Assembly: GCF_025836995.1 (NCBI RefSeq)
Contig: NZ_CP107546.1
Span: 2,976,001-3,040,000 of the forward strand
Direction of reading: 5' to 3'
DNA from: Microbacterium sp. M28
Lineage (GTDB): Bacteria > Actinomycetota > Actinomycetes > Actinomycetales > Microbacteriaceae
Length of the DNA stretch: 64,000 nucleotides
Positions 42,670 to 50,369 of this stretch are shown piece after piece. The notes under the pieces were generated by a model. The model had not been told where the DNA came from and did no database searches. It saw only the letters and a program-made list of their open reading frames with translations. Within the stretch, counting starts at the first letter, position 1, and every line of letters starts with the position of its first letter. The position numbers and the translations under genes were made by a program.

Positions 42670-43472
42670 CAGGCACCTCCGAGTGCGGACGTCGACGCGA
42701 AGTGTCGTTCGGGATCGGGCGAGGCGGCACGCAGCTCCTGCGTGTAGGGGTCCTGCGGCCGGAGGATGACGTCGTCGGCCGGCCCGTGCTCGATGATGCG
42801 TCCCTGGTTGAGCACCATGATCTCGTCGCTGAAGTGACGAGCCGTGGCGAGATCGTGCGTGATGTAGAGCACGCCGAGTCCCTCTTCGCGCTGGAGGTCG
42901 GCGAGCAGGTTCAGCACGCCGAGGCGGATGGAGACGTCGAGCATCGACACCGGCTCGTCTGCGACGAGGATCGAGGGACGGGAGGCCAGTGCGCGCGCGA
43001 TCGCGACGCGCTGACGCTGACCGCCGGAAAGCTCGTGCGGACGGCGGTCGATCACGGCATCCGGAATCAGCCGGACGCGCTCGAGGAGCCGGCGCACCTC
43101 GGCTTCGGTCTCTGCCTTCGGGACGACGCGGTCCAACTGCAGGGGGCGGGCGAGGTGGTAGCGGATCGAGTGGTAGGGGTTCAGCGAGGCGAACGGGTCC
43201 TGGAAGACCATCCGCAGCTGCTGCCGATAGGTCCGCAGACCCCGTCCTCGGCGCGGAATGGGCTGCCCGTCGAGCAGCACCTCGCCGCTGGTCGGCGTCT
43301 CGAGCTGCGTGAGGATCTTCGCGATGGTCGACTTGCCGCTGCCCGACTGGCCGACGAGTCCGATGGTCTGCCCTGACCGCAGGACGAAGTTCACGTCGTC
43401 GAGCGCCGTGAGCTGCCCGGCACCGCGGACGTTGTAGGTCTTGGTGACGTGGCGCACCTCGAGCACGCTCAT
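42669..43472 (-). CDS. ABC transporter ATP-binding protein (DppF/OppF type)
   Basis: A 267-residue ATPase. Walker A is GLVGQSGSGKSTIAK, the signature HELSGGQRQRVAIARALA, Walker B ILVADEPVSMLD and the H-loop LYITHDLA. It forms a heterodimer with the DppD-type ATPase encoded just upstream, with a 4-nt overlap. Both together drive the family-5 importer. The C-terminus carries the short oligopeptide-type tail with PDPERHF. Confidence 0.92.
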   Translation of the reverse strand: MSVLEVRHVTKTYNVRGAGQLTALDDVNFVLRSGQTIGLVGQSGSGKSTIAKILTQLETPTSGEVLLDGQPIPRRGRGLRTYRQQLRMVFQDPFASLNPYHSIRYHLARPLQLDRVVPKAETEAEVRRLLERVRLIPDAVIDRRPHELSGGQRQRVAIARALASRPSILVADEPVSMLDVSIRLGVLNLLADLQREEGLGVLYITHDLATARHFSDEIMVLNQGRIIEHGPADDVILRPQDPYTQELRAASPDPERHFASTSALGGA

Positions 43473-44293
43473 CGGACGACCACCCCCTTCTCTCCGGTGA
43501 GACGCGGGAACGAGGACAGCAGCGTCCGGGTGTACTCGTCCTGAGGAGCGTTCCAGATCCGCTCCGCGGTATCCAGCTCGACGATCTGCCCCTCGCGCAT
43601 GATCGCGATGCGGTCGCTGATCTCCAACAGCAGCGGAAGATCGTGGGTGATGAAGATGACCGAGAACCCGAACTCGGCCCGCAGCTGCGAGATCTGGCGG
43701 AGGATCTCGCGCTGCACGAGGACGTCCAGCGCGGTGGTCGGCTCGTCCATCACCATCAGCTGGGGACGCAGGGCGAGCGCCATCGCGATCATGACGCGCT
43801 GACGCATGCCGCCGGACAGTTCGTGCGGATAGGAGCGCATGCGCTGCGCGCCCACCTTGACGATCTCGAGCAGCTCCTTGACGGCGGCTTCACGCTGCCG
43901 ACGGTTCATACCGGGGCGGTGCACCTCGAACACGTCGGACAGCTGCGAGCCGATCGTCGCGACGGGGTTCAGAGCGTTCATCGCCCCCTGGAACACCATG
44001 GAGATCTTGTCCCACCGGAAGCGGCGCATCTGCTCGGCATCCAGCGATCCGACGTCGATGTCCTCACCCCCGGCGTCGTGGAAGGTGACGGATCCGCTCG
44101 TGATCACGGCCGGCGCCTTGAGCAGGCGCTGGACGCCGTAGGCGAGCGTCGTCTTGCCGCAACCGGATTCACCGGCGAGGCCGAGGATCTCGCCGCGCTG
44201 GAGTTCGAGGGTCACATTCTTCACCGCTGCGACGGGAGGGTCGACGTCGTAGACGACCGAAAAGTCGTGCACGGTCAGCAGAGGGTCTGGCAT
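43469..44293 (-). CDS. ABC transporter ATP-binding protein (DppD/OppD type)
   Basis: A 274-residue ATPase with Walker A GLAGESGCGKTTLAYG, signature HELSGGMRQRVMIAMALA, Walker B LMVMDEPTTALD and the H-loop FITHDLPLL. The oligopeptide_trans C-terminal extension is shortened. It is the first of the four membrane/ATPase genes and follows the binding-protein gene after a 70-nt gap that holds a strong hairpin. It is the partner of the next ATPase. Confidence 0.92.
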   Translation of the reverse strand: MPDPLLTVHDFSVVYDVDPPVAAVKNVTLELQRGEILGLAGESGCGKTTLAYGVQRLLKAPAVITSGSVTFHDAGGEDIDVGSLDAEQMRRFRWDKISMVFQGAMNALNPVATIGSQLSDVFEVHRPGMNRRQREAAVKELLEIVKVGAQRMRSYPHELSGGMRQRVMIAMALALRPQLMVMDEPTTALDVLVQREILRQISQLRAEFGFSVIFITHDLPLLLEISDRIAIMREGQIVELDTAERIWNAPQDEYTRTLLSSFPRLTGEKGVVVR

Positions 44294-44313
44294 GGGGAGT
44301 CCTTTCCGCCACT

Positions 44314-44355
44314 CGCTCGTCGGGCGGGGTCCACGAGGGCCCCGCCCGACGAGCG
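44314..44355 (-). other. Intergenic stem-loop after the substrate-binding protein gene
   Basis: A perfect 16-bp GC-rich stem (44314-44329 with 44340-44355) and a 10-nt loop lie in the gap between the binding-protein gene and the ATPase gene. The place is the same as that of the cebE-cebF stem-loop. It may protect the upstream message or stop part of the transcripts; there is no U-tract. Confidence 0.75.
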
Positions 44356-44363
44356 GACAGGGA

Positions 44364-46028
44364 TTACTTGGCGGTCAGCTTCGTCAGCACCTGCACGACG
44401 GCCGGCTGCGTCGGGTCACCGGACGCGTACTGGTCCTCCTCGCTCGGCCAGCCGACGTAGTTGCGGGTGTTGAACTCGCCCAGCAGCGGGTGCGCTCCCA
44501 GCGGGATCGCCGGCACGTTCTCGGCGAAGGACTTCTGCAGCACAGCGGATGCCGCAGCGCGGTCCTCCTCGGAGGCGGCGTTGGCGTAGGTGTTCAGCGC
44601 CTCGGTCACCCCCGGGTCCTCGAAGCGGCCGAAGTTGAACTGCGCCTTGTCGTCGACGATCCACTTCGGGTCCATGGTCGAGGTGTACAGGCCGTAAACG
44701 TTCCCGGTGTCCTCGAGCCAGTGGATGATCGCCTGGAAGGTGCCTTCCTGACGGGCCGCGTCCCACCCGCCCCAGTCGGGCTGGTCGACCTTGACCTCGA
44801 TGCCGAGCGCCTCGTCGAGCTCCTCGGCCAGGAGCGCCTGCTCGGTGTTCCAGTCGCTCCACCCGGCGGGGACGGAGATCGAGAACGAGACGGGCTCGCC
44901 ATCGGGATCGATGAGCTTGTCGTCCTTCCAGGTGTAGCCGGCCCCCGTGAGGACCTGCTTGGCCTTGTCGACGTCGATCGAGTAGTTCTGGTCCTTGTAC
45001 TCCGGGAGGATCTCGTCCTCGAGGAGCGTGCCGAGGCCGGTCACATTCCAGATCGGGTCGCTGGCGCCTTCACGCGCGATGTCGACGTAGGCATCACGGT
45101 CGATCGTCCACGCCAGAGCCTCGCGCAGCGCCGGGTCGTTGAACGGCTTGGTCTGCAGGTTGAAGAACAGCGTGCCGGCGCCGGCCGTCGGCGAGACGAG
45201 GAACTGGTTGTCCTCGTCGACGGAGAGGTAGCTCTCCTCGATCTGCGGGATGAACGCCTGCGCCCAGTCGGCGTCGCCGGAGGCGAGTGCCGTGGTGAGG
45301 GCCGCGTTGTCGCCATAGGAGACGTAGTGCAGCTCGGGCACGGCCAGCTCGCCGCCCCAGTAGTCCTCGTTCGCCGCGAGGGTGACGGACTCGGTGGTCC
45401 AGCTCGACAGCGTGTACGGGCCGGTGCCGACCGCGAGGCCATCCTCGGTGAGCGGGTCGGTGTTGGGGTCTTCGATGTTCTCCCAGATGTGCTTGGGCAC
45501 GATCGGGGTATGAAGGACGCGCGCCTGCGAGGTGAACTTCGAATCGGCGAACTTCAGGGTGATCCTGTCGCCGTCGACCGTGGCGCCCTCGTACTTCAGC
45601 CCGGAAGAGTCGGTGAGCTTGCCGCTCAGGAACTGGTCGAACGTGAAGACGATGTCGTCGCCCGTGAAGGGCTCGCCGTCGCTCCAGGTGACGTCGGCGC
45701 GTGGTACGACCGTGAGCTCGGTGTAGTCCTCGTTCCACTCGACCGATTCAGCGAGCCACGGCGTGGTGCCCAGGTCGCCGGTGGGGTTCACAAGCGCGAG
45801 GGGCTCGAAGATGACCTTGGCGTAACCGTACTTCGACGCGGACGAGTCGCCCAGGTACGGATTGTGGGACTCGGTGGTGATCGCGCCGTCCGGCTTCGCG
45901 ATCGTGAGGGCGGGCTGGTCGCCGCCGGCGTCGTCTCCGGTGCCACCGCCGGACGCGCATCCGGCGAGCACCGTCGCACCGAGCGTCGCGACGGCGAACG
46001 CGGCGATGAGGGACTTTCTGAGCTTCAT
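44364..46028 (-). CDS. Substrate-binding lipoprotein, family 5 (oligopeptide type)
   Basis: A 554-residue SBP_bac_5 protein. The N-terminus is a lipoprotein signal with lipobox VLAGC near residue 23, followed by a Gly/Asp-rich linker, then the binding domain (WLAESVEWNEDYTELTVVPR-type start, VTWSDGEPFTGDDIVFTFDQ, NPDTEDPLT-like loops). The family binds peptides, nickel or oligosaccharides. The linked GH3 gene argues for beta-glucosides. The ATG at 46028 has AAGGAGA upstream; an in-frame ATG 60 nt further upstream lacks support. Two inverted repeats that look like TetR operators lie in front. Confidence 0.88.
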   Translation of the reverse strand: MKLRKSLIAAFAVATLGATVLAGCASGGGTGDDAGGDQPALTIAKPDGAITTESHNPYLGDSSASKYGYAKVIFEPLALVNPTGDLGTTPWLAESVEWNEDYTELTVVPRADVTWSDGEPFTGDDIVFTFDQFLSGKLTDSSGLKYEGATVDGDRITLKFADSKFTSQARVLHTPIVPKHIWENIEDPNTDPLTEDGLAVGTGPYTLSSWTTESVTLAANEDYWGGELAVPELHYVSYGDNAALTTALASGDADWAQAFIPQIEESYLSVDEDNQFLVSPTAGAGTLFFNLQTKPFNDPALREALAWTIDRDAYVDIAREGASDPIWNVTGLGTLLEDEILPEYKDQNYSIDVDKAKQVLTGAGYTWKDDKLIDPDGEPVSFSISVPAGWSDWNTEQALLAEELDEALGIEVKVDQPDWGGWDAARQEGTFQAIIHWLEDTGNVYGLYTSTMDPKWIVDDKAQFNFGRFEDPGVTEALNTYANAASEEDRAAASAVLQKSFAENVPAIPLGAHPLLGEFNTRNYVGWPSEEDQYASGDPTQPAVVQVLTKLTAK

Positions 46029-46090
46029 TGCTTCTCCTTGGGCACGGTCTGTGTGCGGGGACCACCGCATGGGCGGCAGGGATTTCAAAC

Positions 46091-46134
46091 TTACTGGCGA
46101 GAAAGTAAGCTGATGTGAGGTTACTCATTGGTAA
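46091..46134. promoter_or_regulatory. Two TetR-type operators between the importer operon and its regulator
   Basis: TTACTGGCGAGAAA (46091-46104) and TTACTCATTGGTAA (46121-46134) both fit TTACT-N4-RGTAA with one mismatch each; centres are 30 bp apart. An extended pair, CTTACT (46090-46095) with AGTAAG (46104-46109), overlaps the first. They sit in the divergent region, so the TetR gene at 46176 probably controls both directions. Confidence 0.6.
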
Positions 46135-46175
46135 GTTCGATGGCAAGTCACAGAACCGCAACGGAAAGAGCGATC

Positions 46176-46820
46176 GTGGTCAATAGCGAGGATGCCGTGC
46201 GCACCCGCCCCGCAACGCGCGCGAAGCGCGAGCAGATCCTCAAGGCGGCGGTGGAGATCTTCGGCAACAAGGGCTCGACGAACGGCACGCTCGCCGACGT
46301 CGCCGAGCAGGTCGGCATCACCCACGCGGGGGTGCTGCACCACTTCGGGTCGAAGCAGAAGCTGCTGCTGGAGGTGCTCGCATACCGCGATCAGGCCGAC
46401 GTCGAGGATCTCGAGTCCAAGCGCATCCCGCATGGACCCGAGTTGTTCATGCACCTGGTCAAGACGGCGTTCGAGAACGAGAAACGCCCGGGCATCGTGC
46501 AGGCGTACACGGTGCTGTCCGCGGAATCCGTCACCGACGAACACCCGGGGCGCGAGTACTTCGAGCACCGCTACACCGTGCTGCGCAAAGACGTATCGGA
46601 CGCCTTCGCCGATCTGTGTGCTCAGGAGGGCGTGACGGACACCGAGACGGTGTCCGCGGCATCCGCATCGATTCTGGCGGTCATGGACGGGCTGCAGCTG
46701 CAGTGGCTGCTGCATCCGGACGTCGTGGCGCTCGGCGAGGCGAGTGAGTTCGCGATCCGCGCGATCGTCAACGCCGTGGTACGCCCCGGCCCCGAACTGT
46801 CGACCTATGCCGCGCGCTGA
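46176..46820 (+). CDS. TetR family regulator of the beta-glucoside import operon
   Basis: A 214-residue TetR regulator with its helix-turn-helix in REQILKAAVEIFGNKGSTNG and LADVAEQVGITHAGVLHHFGSK, and a C-terminal ligand domain (DGLQLQWLLHPDVV). I chose the GTG at 46176 because GGAAAG lies 7 nt upstream; the ATG at 46140 and TTG at 46128 have no Shine-Dalgarno and overlap the second operator. It is divergent from the binding-protein gene and thus the likely repressor. In Streptomyces and relatives sugar importers are mostly under LacI control, so a TetR is less usual. Confidence 0.85.
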   Translation: MVNSEDAVRTRPATRAKREQILKAAVEIFGNKGSTNGTLADVAEQVGITHAGVLHHFGSKQKLLLEVLAYRDQADVEDLESKRIPHGPELFMHLVKTAFENEKRPGIVQAYTVLSAESVTDEHPGREYFEHRYTVLRKDVSDAFADLCAQEGVTDTETVSAASASILAVMDGLQLQWLLHPDVVALGEASEFAIRAIVNAVVRPGPELSTYAAR

Positions 46821-46842
46821 GCGACGCGGCTAGGGTGAGGGC

Positions 46843-48057
46843 ATGACCATCGACCTCGAGGCGCTGTACCTCGATCTGCACCGGCATCCGGAGCTGTCCT
46901 TCCAGGAGACGCGCACGGCCGGGATCGCCGCGCAGCACCTGCGCGACCTCGGCCTCGAGGTGGAGGAGGGCGTCGGGATCACCGGTGTCGTCGGGCTTCT
47001 CGCGAACGGCGATGGACCCACCGTGTGGCTGCGCGCCGATATGGACGCCCTGCCGGTCGAAGAGCAGACCGGCCTGCCGTATGCGAGCACGGCGACCGGC
47101 GTCGACCCGTCGGGGACGACGGTGCCGGTCATGCACGCGTGCGGTCACGACATGCATGTCACGGCGATGATCGGAGCGGTCGAGCAGCTGGTCGCCACCC
47201 GCGACGAGTGGTCCGGCACGGTCGTGGTGCTGATCCAGCCGGCCGAGGAGTACGGCGCCGGCGCACGGGCCATGCTGGATGCCGGGATCCTGGATCGCTA
47301 CCCCCGCCCCGACATCGTGCTCGGCCAGCACGTCACCCCGCTGCCCGCCGGCATCATCGGCGTCCGAAGCGGCACGCAGATGGCGGCATCCGACGGTCTG
47401 ACCGTGACCCTGCACGGCCGCGGCGGGCACGGCTCCCGCCCGCACACCACGATCGATCCCGTCGTGATGGCGGCGGCGACCGTCATGCGCCTGCAGACCA
47501 TCGCGTCCCGCGAGACCGACCCTCAGGGCGTCGCGGTCGTCACGGTCGGCTCGATCCACGCCGGGCTCAAGAACAACATCATCCCGACCGAGGCCAAGCT
47601 CGAACTCAGCCTGCGCTACCCGGACGACGCATCACGCGCCGCCGTCCTCGCGAGCGTCGAGCGGATCGTGCGGGCCGAGGCGCTGGCTTCCGGCGCCGAG
47701 CAGGAGCCCGAGATCCGCACCGATCACACGCTGCCGCCGACGATCAATGACGCGGATGCCGTCGCTCGCGTGACCGCGGCGTTCCAGCGCGAGCTGGGCG
47801 AGACCTCGGTGATGGATCCGGGCATGATCACCGGCAGCGAGGACGTCTCGTGGTTCGCGAGGGATGCCGGCGTCCCCCTGGTGTTCTGGTTCTGGGGCGG
47901 AGTCGACCCGGCGACGTTCGCCGCGGCGACGGCGAACGACACGGTCTCGCACGACATCCCGACGAACCACTCTCCGCTGTACGCGCCGGAGATCCACCCG
48001 ACCATCGAGGTCGGCGTGACGGCGCTGGCGACGGCGGCCAGGGAGTTCCTGGACTGA
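46843..48057 (+). CDS. M20 family amidohydrolase
   Basis: A 404-residue zinc-dependent M20D peptidase/aminoacylase of the hippurate-hydrolase type. Metal-site motifs are RADMDALPVEE, HACGHDMHVTAMIGA and QPAEEYGAGA, and the dimer-domain turn is GRGGHGSRPHTTIDPV. It removes N-acyl groups from amino acids or cleaves small amides; the substrate is unknown. The ATG at 46843 is 6 nt after a TAGGGT -10 box, with GAGGG in between, so the mRNA is short or leaderless. It follows the TetR gene by 22 nt but has its own promoter. Confidence 0.9.
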   Translation: MTIDLEALYLDLHRHPELSFQETRTAGIAAQHLRDLGLEVEEGVGITGVVGLLANGDGPTVWLRADMDALPVEEQTGLPYASTATGVDPSGTTVPVMHACGHDMHVTAMIGAVEQLVATRDEWSGTVVVLIQPAEEYGAGARAMLDAGILDRYPRPDIVLGQHVTPLPAGIIGVRSGTQMAASDGLTVTLHGRGGHGSRPHTTIDPVVMAAATVMRLQTIASRETDPQGVAVVTVGSIHAGLKNNIIPTEAKLELSLRYPDDASRAAVLASVERIVRAEALASGAEQEPEIRTDHTLPPTINDADAVARVTAAFQRELGETSVMDPGMITGSEDVSWFARDAGVPLVFWFWGGVDPATFAAATANDTVSHDIPTNHSPLYAPEIHPTIEVGVTALATAAREFLD

Positions 48058-48072
48058 GGCACAGCCAGCGTT

Positions 48073-48164
48073 CACAACTCCTCAGAATCGCGGTCGGTGA
48101 CGCACCGTGACCGCGCAATCACGCGGGTGAGCCGTCGACGGGTGGCGATCCATGAGGAGTTGTG
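48073..48164. repeat. Inverted repeat with inner hairpin between convergent genes
   Basis: CACAACTCCTCA (48073-48084) and its exact inverse (48153-48164) bracket a 68-nt region. Inside is a second hairpin, CGCGGTC (48089-48095) with GACCGCG (48109-48115), extended by GGTG/CACC. It fills most of the 146-nt gap between the M20 gene and the alarmone synthetase gene and may end both transcripts. Confidence 0.65.
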
Positions 48165-48203
48165 GACGCCGATGCCGACAGACCGTATCCGGCGCCACCC
48201 CAT

Positions 48204-48899
48204 TCAGACCTGGACGATGCGCGGCGGCGCGGGGGCGAGCTGACGGTTCGGCGATCCGTGCGCTTCGCGGTGCAGCCGCTCCATGCGGACGTCGAGCTCG
48301 GCGGCCGCGTCCGCGGCATCCGACAGGCTGCTCACCAGATGCGACGGCACCTGGTTCGAGAACTTGTAGTAGATCTTGTGCTCCAGGCTCGCCCAGAAAT
48401 CCATGGCGATCGTGCGGAACTGCACCTCGACGGGGACGGACAGCGCACCGGTGGACAGGAACACCGGCACCTCGAGGATCGCGTGCAGACTCTTGTAGCC
48501 GTTGGGCTTCGGGTTCGCGATGTAGTCCTTGACGACGCGGACCGTCACGTCGTCCTGCGCGGTGAGCAGATCGAACAGCAGGTACACGTCGGCGACGAAG
48601 CTGCACGTCACGCGCACGCCGGCGATATCGGTGATCTCGGTGCGGATGCGTTCGAAATCCGGCTCGGCTATGCCCTTGCGGGCGATCTTCTCGACGATGC
48701 TGTCCGGCGACTTCAAGCGGCTCTTGACGTGCTCGATCGGGTTGTACGCGTGGTCGTGGGTGAACTCGTCCCGAAGGATCGAGATCTTCGTCTCGACCTC
48801 TCGCATGCCGAACTCGTACTCGCGCAGGAAGCGCTGGAACTCGTCACGGAGCTCCTTGGTCTGGCGTATCGAATCCTCGGAGACGTCAACGGTCGTCAT
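48204..48899 (-). CDS. Small alarmone synthetase (GTP pyrophosphokinase, RelQ type)
   Basis: A 231-residue (p)ppGpp synthetase without hydrolase, TGS or ACT domains. Catalytic motifs are VKSRLKSPDSIVEKI (the RxKxxxS pattern), the Mg-binding Asp in ITDIAGVRV, KPNGYKSLHAI and the Glu in VEVQFRTIAMDFWASLEHKIYYK. It transfers pyrophosphate from ATP to GTP or GDP, and tetramers are allosterically stimulated by pppGpp in known relatives. A TAACGT -10 box lies 7 nt before the ATG (48907-48912), so the mRNA is leaderless. It works beside the bifunctional Rel enzyme, which must be elsewhere. Confidence 0.9.
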   Translation of the reverse strand: MTTVDVSEDSIRQTKELRDEFQRFLREYEFGMREVETKISILRDEFTHDHAYNPIEHVKSRLKSPDSIVEKIARKGIAEPDFERIRTEITDIAGVRVTCSFVADVYLLFDLLTAQDDVTVRVVKDYIANPKPNGYKSLHAILEVPVFLSTGALSVPVEVQFRTIAMDFWASLEHKIYYKFSNQVPSHLVSSLSDAADAAAELDVRMERLHREAHGSPNRQLAPAPPRIVQV

Positions 48900-48953
48900 G
48901 CGATCGACGTTACGGGTTCGTGATCGGAATGGGCTGTGCGTTCGCCCTCAGCA

Positions 48954-50027
48954 TCACGGGATGTCCGATGACGTGGCATCCGCCCGGGCGTCGGTGAGCT
49001 CCTGACCCGACAGCAGTCCCGGCAGTCCTCGGCCGCGCCGGGTCGTGAACAGCAGCACGACGGCGAGCAGCATGAGCCAGGACGACAGCGCGTCGAACAC
49101 TCCGCCCAGAAGTTGCAGAGCACCGATCCCGCCGATGCCACCCGCCCAGCGCAGAGCACGGGCGAGCGGGACGGGCATCCGCGCTCCTCGATAGCGCAGC
49201 TGCACGGCGAGATCGCCGACCGATCGGCCGGTGGCGAGGATCACGACGAGCCAGAGTCCGGATGCCGCCGTCAGGCTGACGAGCTCGGCGATCCGACCGT
49301 CGAGCACAGCCTGCCGATCCTGGACGACGTACTGCAACCAGACCTGGGTGACGACGCTGGTGCCGGTGACGACGAAGCCGAAGCCGAGCGCGTCGCACAG
49401 CATCGCGACGGCGCGACGCCCACGCGTCACGGGTCGCGGCAGCGCAGCATCCGGTTTCGCCGCCATGCCGCGCATCGATCGGGGCACGACGAGCGCGAGT
49501 GCCGACCCGATGACCGCACCGAGCGCGTTCGTCATCAGGTCACCGACGTCGAAGAAGCGGTACGCGCACGGGTACAGCCCCCAGACGCCGGTCAGCTGGG
49601 TGGTCTCGATCAGCAGCGAGAGCCCGAGGCCGACGAGCAGCGCCGCCAGGATGCCGCGGCCACCGAGGATCCGCAGGAACGCACCGAGGGGAACGAACAG
49701 CATCACGTTGAAGACGAGCTGCAGCAGCGCCGGCTGCGTCAACGTGTTCCCCGGGGCGGCGACGGCCTTCTGGATGTCTCGGACGACCGCCATCGGATCG
49801 GTGATGGCGCCGACGCAGCGGATCGTCTCGGGATCGGGCAGCGGCAGCAGCGTGTAGGTCCAGATCGCCCAGAAGTAGACGAGCGCGGCCAGCCAGAGCA
49901 GCGTGCGGCCGAGCGTCAACCGCCCTCGACGTCGGTAGCTGATCGCGACGAAGGGGACGAACAGCAGGATGCCGAACCCCACGCCGATCGCGATGGCGAT
50001 GAACGCGAGCCAGACCTGATCCCCCAC
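48954..50027 (-). CDS. VanZ-like and RDD-domain membrane protein
   Basis: A protein of about 357 residues that joins two membrane modules. The N-terminal VanZ-like domain has ISYRRRGRLTLGRTLLWL, LVFNVMLFVPLGAFLR and LLIETTQLTGVW. The C-terminal RDD domain starts near residue 195 (GRRAVAMLCDALGFGFVVTG) and contains the RDD-type DLAVQLRYRG. VanZ proteins can give low-level resistance to glycopeptides, but most are of unknown function. The GTG at 50027 is 7 nt after a TACACT -10 box (50035-50040), so it is leaderless; an earlier start at 50111 has no family sequence. It is divergent from the kdp operon. Confidence 0.83.
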   Translation of the reverse strand: MGDQVWLAFIAIAIGVGFGILLFVPFVAISYRRRGRLTLGRTLLWLAALVYFWAIWTYTLLPLPDPETIRCVGAITDPMAVVRDIQKAVAAPGNTLTQPALLQLVFNVMLFVPLGAFLRILGGRGILAALLVGLGLSLLIETTQLTGVWGLYPCAYRFFDVGDLMTNALGAVIGSALALVVPRSMRGMAAKPDAALPRPVTRGRRAVAMLCDALGFGFVVTGTSVVTQVWLQYVVQDRQAVLDGRIAELVSLTAASGLWLVVILATGRSVGDLAVQLRYRGARMPVPLARALRWAGGIGGIGALQLLGGVFDALSSWLMLLAVVLLFTTRRGRGLPGLLSGQELTDARADATSSDIP

Positions 50028-50142
50028 GGATCGAAGTGTATTGCAGCCGCTTCGTGAGCATCGTGCATGGGTACGACGCGAACGCGTAGGGAATCCGTGA
50101 GGACCGAACACGACGACCCCGCACCGGAGTTGTATCTCCCTC

Positions 50143-50283
50143 GTGCTCGATCTTCTCTATCTCGCGTTGACACTCGCGCTGTTCGCCGTCATCTCCTTCG
50201 TGGCGAAGGGGGTGGAGAGGCGGGGCCCCACTCCCGAGGCTCCGCCCAGCGGGAAGCGATGGGTGGAGAGGAGAAGGGGATGA
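50143..50283 (+). CDS. Microprotein encoded ahead of kdpF
   Basis: A 46-residue frame starting with GTG. One membrane helix ([24 protein letters not shown]) is followed by a basic, proline-rich tail ending in ERRRG. Its stop overlaps the kdpF start in ATGA, which argues that it is translated with the operon. Small single-helix proteins before kdpF occur in other actinobacteria, and I recall them only as hypothetical proteins. It could be an extra Kdp stabiliser like KdpF. The Shine-Dalgarno is weak (GGAG about 13 nt upstream). Confidence 0.6.
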   Translation: MLDLLYLALTLALFAVISFVAKGVERRGPTPEAPPSGKRWVERRRG

Positions 50284-50369
50284 TCGTCTTCGAGATCGCG
50301 GCCGTGGGCCTCGCCCTGGCGGCCGTCGTGTACCTCGTCATCGCCCTCGTCCTCCCGGAGCGCTTCTGA
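50280..50369 (+). CDS. kdpF: Potassium-transporting ATPase subunit KdpF
   Basis: A 29-residue single-helix protein ([20 protein letters not shown] then IALVLPERF), the normal length and ending for KdpF. KdpF sits at the interface of KdpA and KdpB and stabilises the complex. AAGGGG precedes the ATG. It overlaps the upstream microprotein by 4 nt and the kdpA ATG by 1 nt (TGATG). Confidence 0.88.
   Translation: MIVFEIAAVGLALAAVVYLVIALVLPERF

Noticed and set aside
44292..46118. 608-codon plus-strand frame antisense to the family-5 binding protein
   Set aside because: The composition is Arg/Gly/Val/Leu-rich without any recognisable motif, while the minus strand encodes a complete lipoprotein with lipobox and Shine-Dalgarno.
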